From Candidatus Omnitrophota bacterium (GTDB lineage: Bacteria; Omnitrophota; Gorgyraeia; Zapsychrales; Fredricksoniimonadaceae), in contig CAIOTT010000026.1 in the NCBI GenBank assembly GCA_903861305.1, positions 1 to 52,197 of the forward strand: a stretch of DNA of 52,197 nt, given 5' to 3'. Within the stretch, counting starts at the first letter, position 1. Each line of letters opens with the position of its first letter. Position numbers and translations under genes: made by a program. Positions 52,138 through 52,197 of this stretch are shown in pieces. The notes beneath the pieces are model-generated. The model saw only the letters and a program-made list of their open reading frames with translations, did not search any database and was not told the origin of the DNA.

Positions 52138-52143
52138 CGCCTG

Positions 52144-52147
52144 CCTC
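52144..52147 (-). promoter_or_regulatory. Shine-Dalgarno GAGG for the giant ORF
   Basis: On the minus strand GAGG is followed by six bases (CAGGCG) and then ATG. This spacing is good for initiation and decides the start at 52137. The same frame is open further upstream to the window edge, with TTG codons at 52170 and 52197, so a start beyond the window cannot be fully excluded. Confidence 0.7.
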
Positions 52148-52197
52148 GGTTTTTGGATCGTTTTGTTCAAATTTCGACAAAGACGCCCAAATTTCAA
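52148..52197 (-). other. AT-rich leader upstream of the giant ORF
   Basis: The 50 bases upstream of the ribosome-binding site are visibly more AT-rich than the coding sequence and contain short A and T runs. No convincing -10/-35 pair is present. It is most likely the 5' untranslated leader or an intergenic end, although the ORF frame contains no stop here. Confidence 0.4.

Noticed and set aside
52162-52197. Promoter for the giant gene with TTGAAA as -35
   Set aside because: TTGAAA lies at the very edge, and the hexamer 17 bases downstream (AAATTT) matches the -10 consensus poorly.

Overview
The window is essentially one gene. On the minus strand, the reading frame whose codons occupy positions 3k+1 to 3k+3 is open from the right edge (52197) to the left edge (1), 17,399 codons without a stop. 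The best start is the ATG at 52137-52135, six bases after a GAGG Shine-Dalgarno. The gene therefore encodes at least 17,379 residues in the window (roughly 1.9 MDa by my estimate), and its stop codon lies beyond position 1. Recognisable motifs sit in this same frame from about 51.6 kb down to about 2.2 kb. I see no second gene, RNA gene, IS element or CRISPR array.

Such giant predicted proteins, with a WA-ending N-terminal hydrophobic segment, many membrane spans, divergent SecA/DEAD-helicase domains and carbohydrate-active domains, are known mainly from Candidatus Omnitrophota (former OP3), very small and in some cases predatory bacteria. I assign the window to that group by inference from architecture, not from a marker gene.

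Layout in residues, N to C. 1-80 signal-like segment. 150-310 C39-like cysteine peptidase. 349-515 hydrophobic segments. 570-640 LNG repeats. 641-2600 long Gly/Asn/Thr-rich, mostly beta region, probably extracellular or adhesive. 2601-3130 Gly/Ala-rich hydrophobic region. 3131-4480 very long coiled coil. 4481-5350 first SecA-like ATPase. 5701-5960 HExxH module. Pro-rich linkers. 6991-7760 second, degenerate SecA-like module. 8016-8040 membrane span. 8218-8527 short-period repeats. 8750-8812 a sorting-signal-like plus lipobox-like junction. 9857-10380 two nested helical tandem repeats. 10641-11660 beta-rich. 11661-12215 alpha/alpha-toroid glycosidase-like. 12620-13800 polytopic membrane glycosyltransferase-like core of GT2/GT84 type. 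13941-14060 HExxH. 14061-14260 HAD phosphatase. 14261-14510 HExxH. 14575-14900 CheR-like methyltransferase. 14901-15180 SpoT-like HD hydrolase. 15391-15930 GH13 amylase-like. 15931-16255 APH-type kinase. 16426-16675 second HAD phosphatase. Then a membrane hairpin and a C-terminal region running off the window.

A working model (inference): the N-terminal half is exported and forms an adhesive or proteolytic surface structure. The SecA-like modules may help move or thread the chain. The C-terminal half is a membrane-anchored set of sugar-polymer and phosphate-transfer enzymes. Several catalytic motifs are eroded (GT DxD, CheR SAM loop, Walker A of the second SecA, GH13 region I), so some modules may now bind rather than catalyse. 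Domain calls rest on hand-read motifs and need profile or structure searches.
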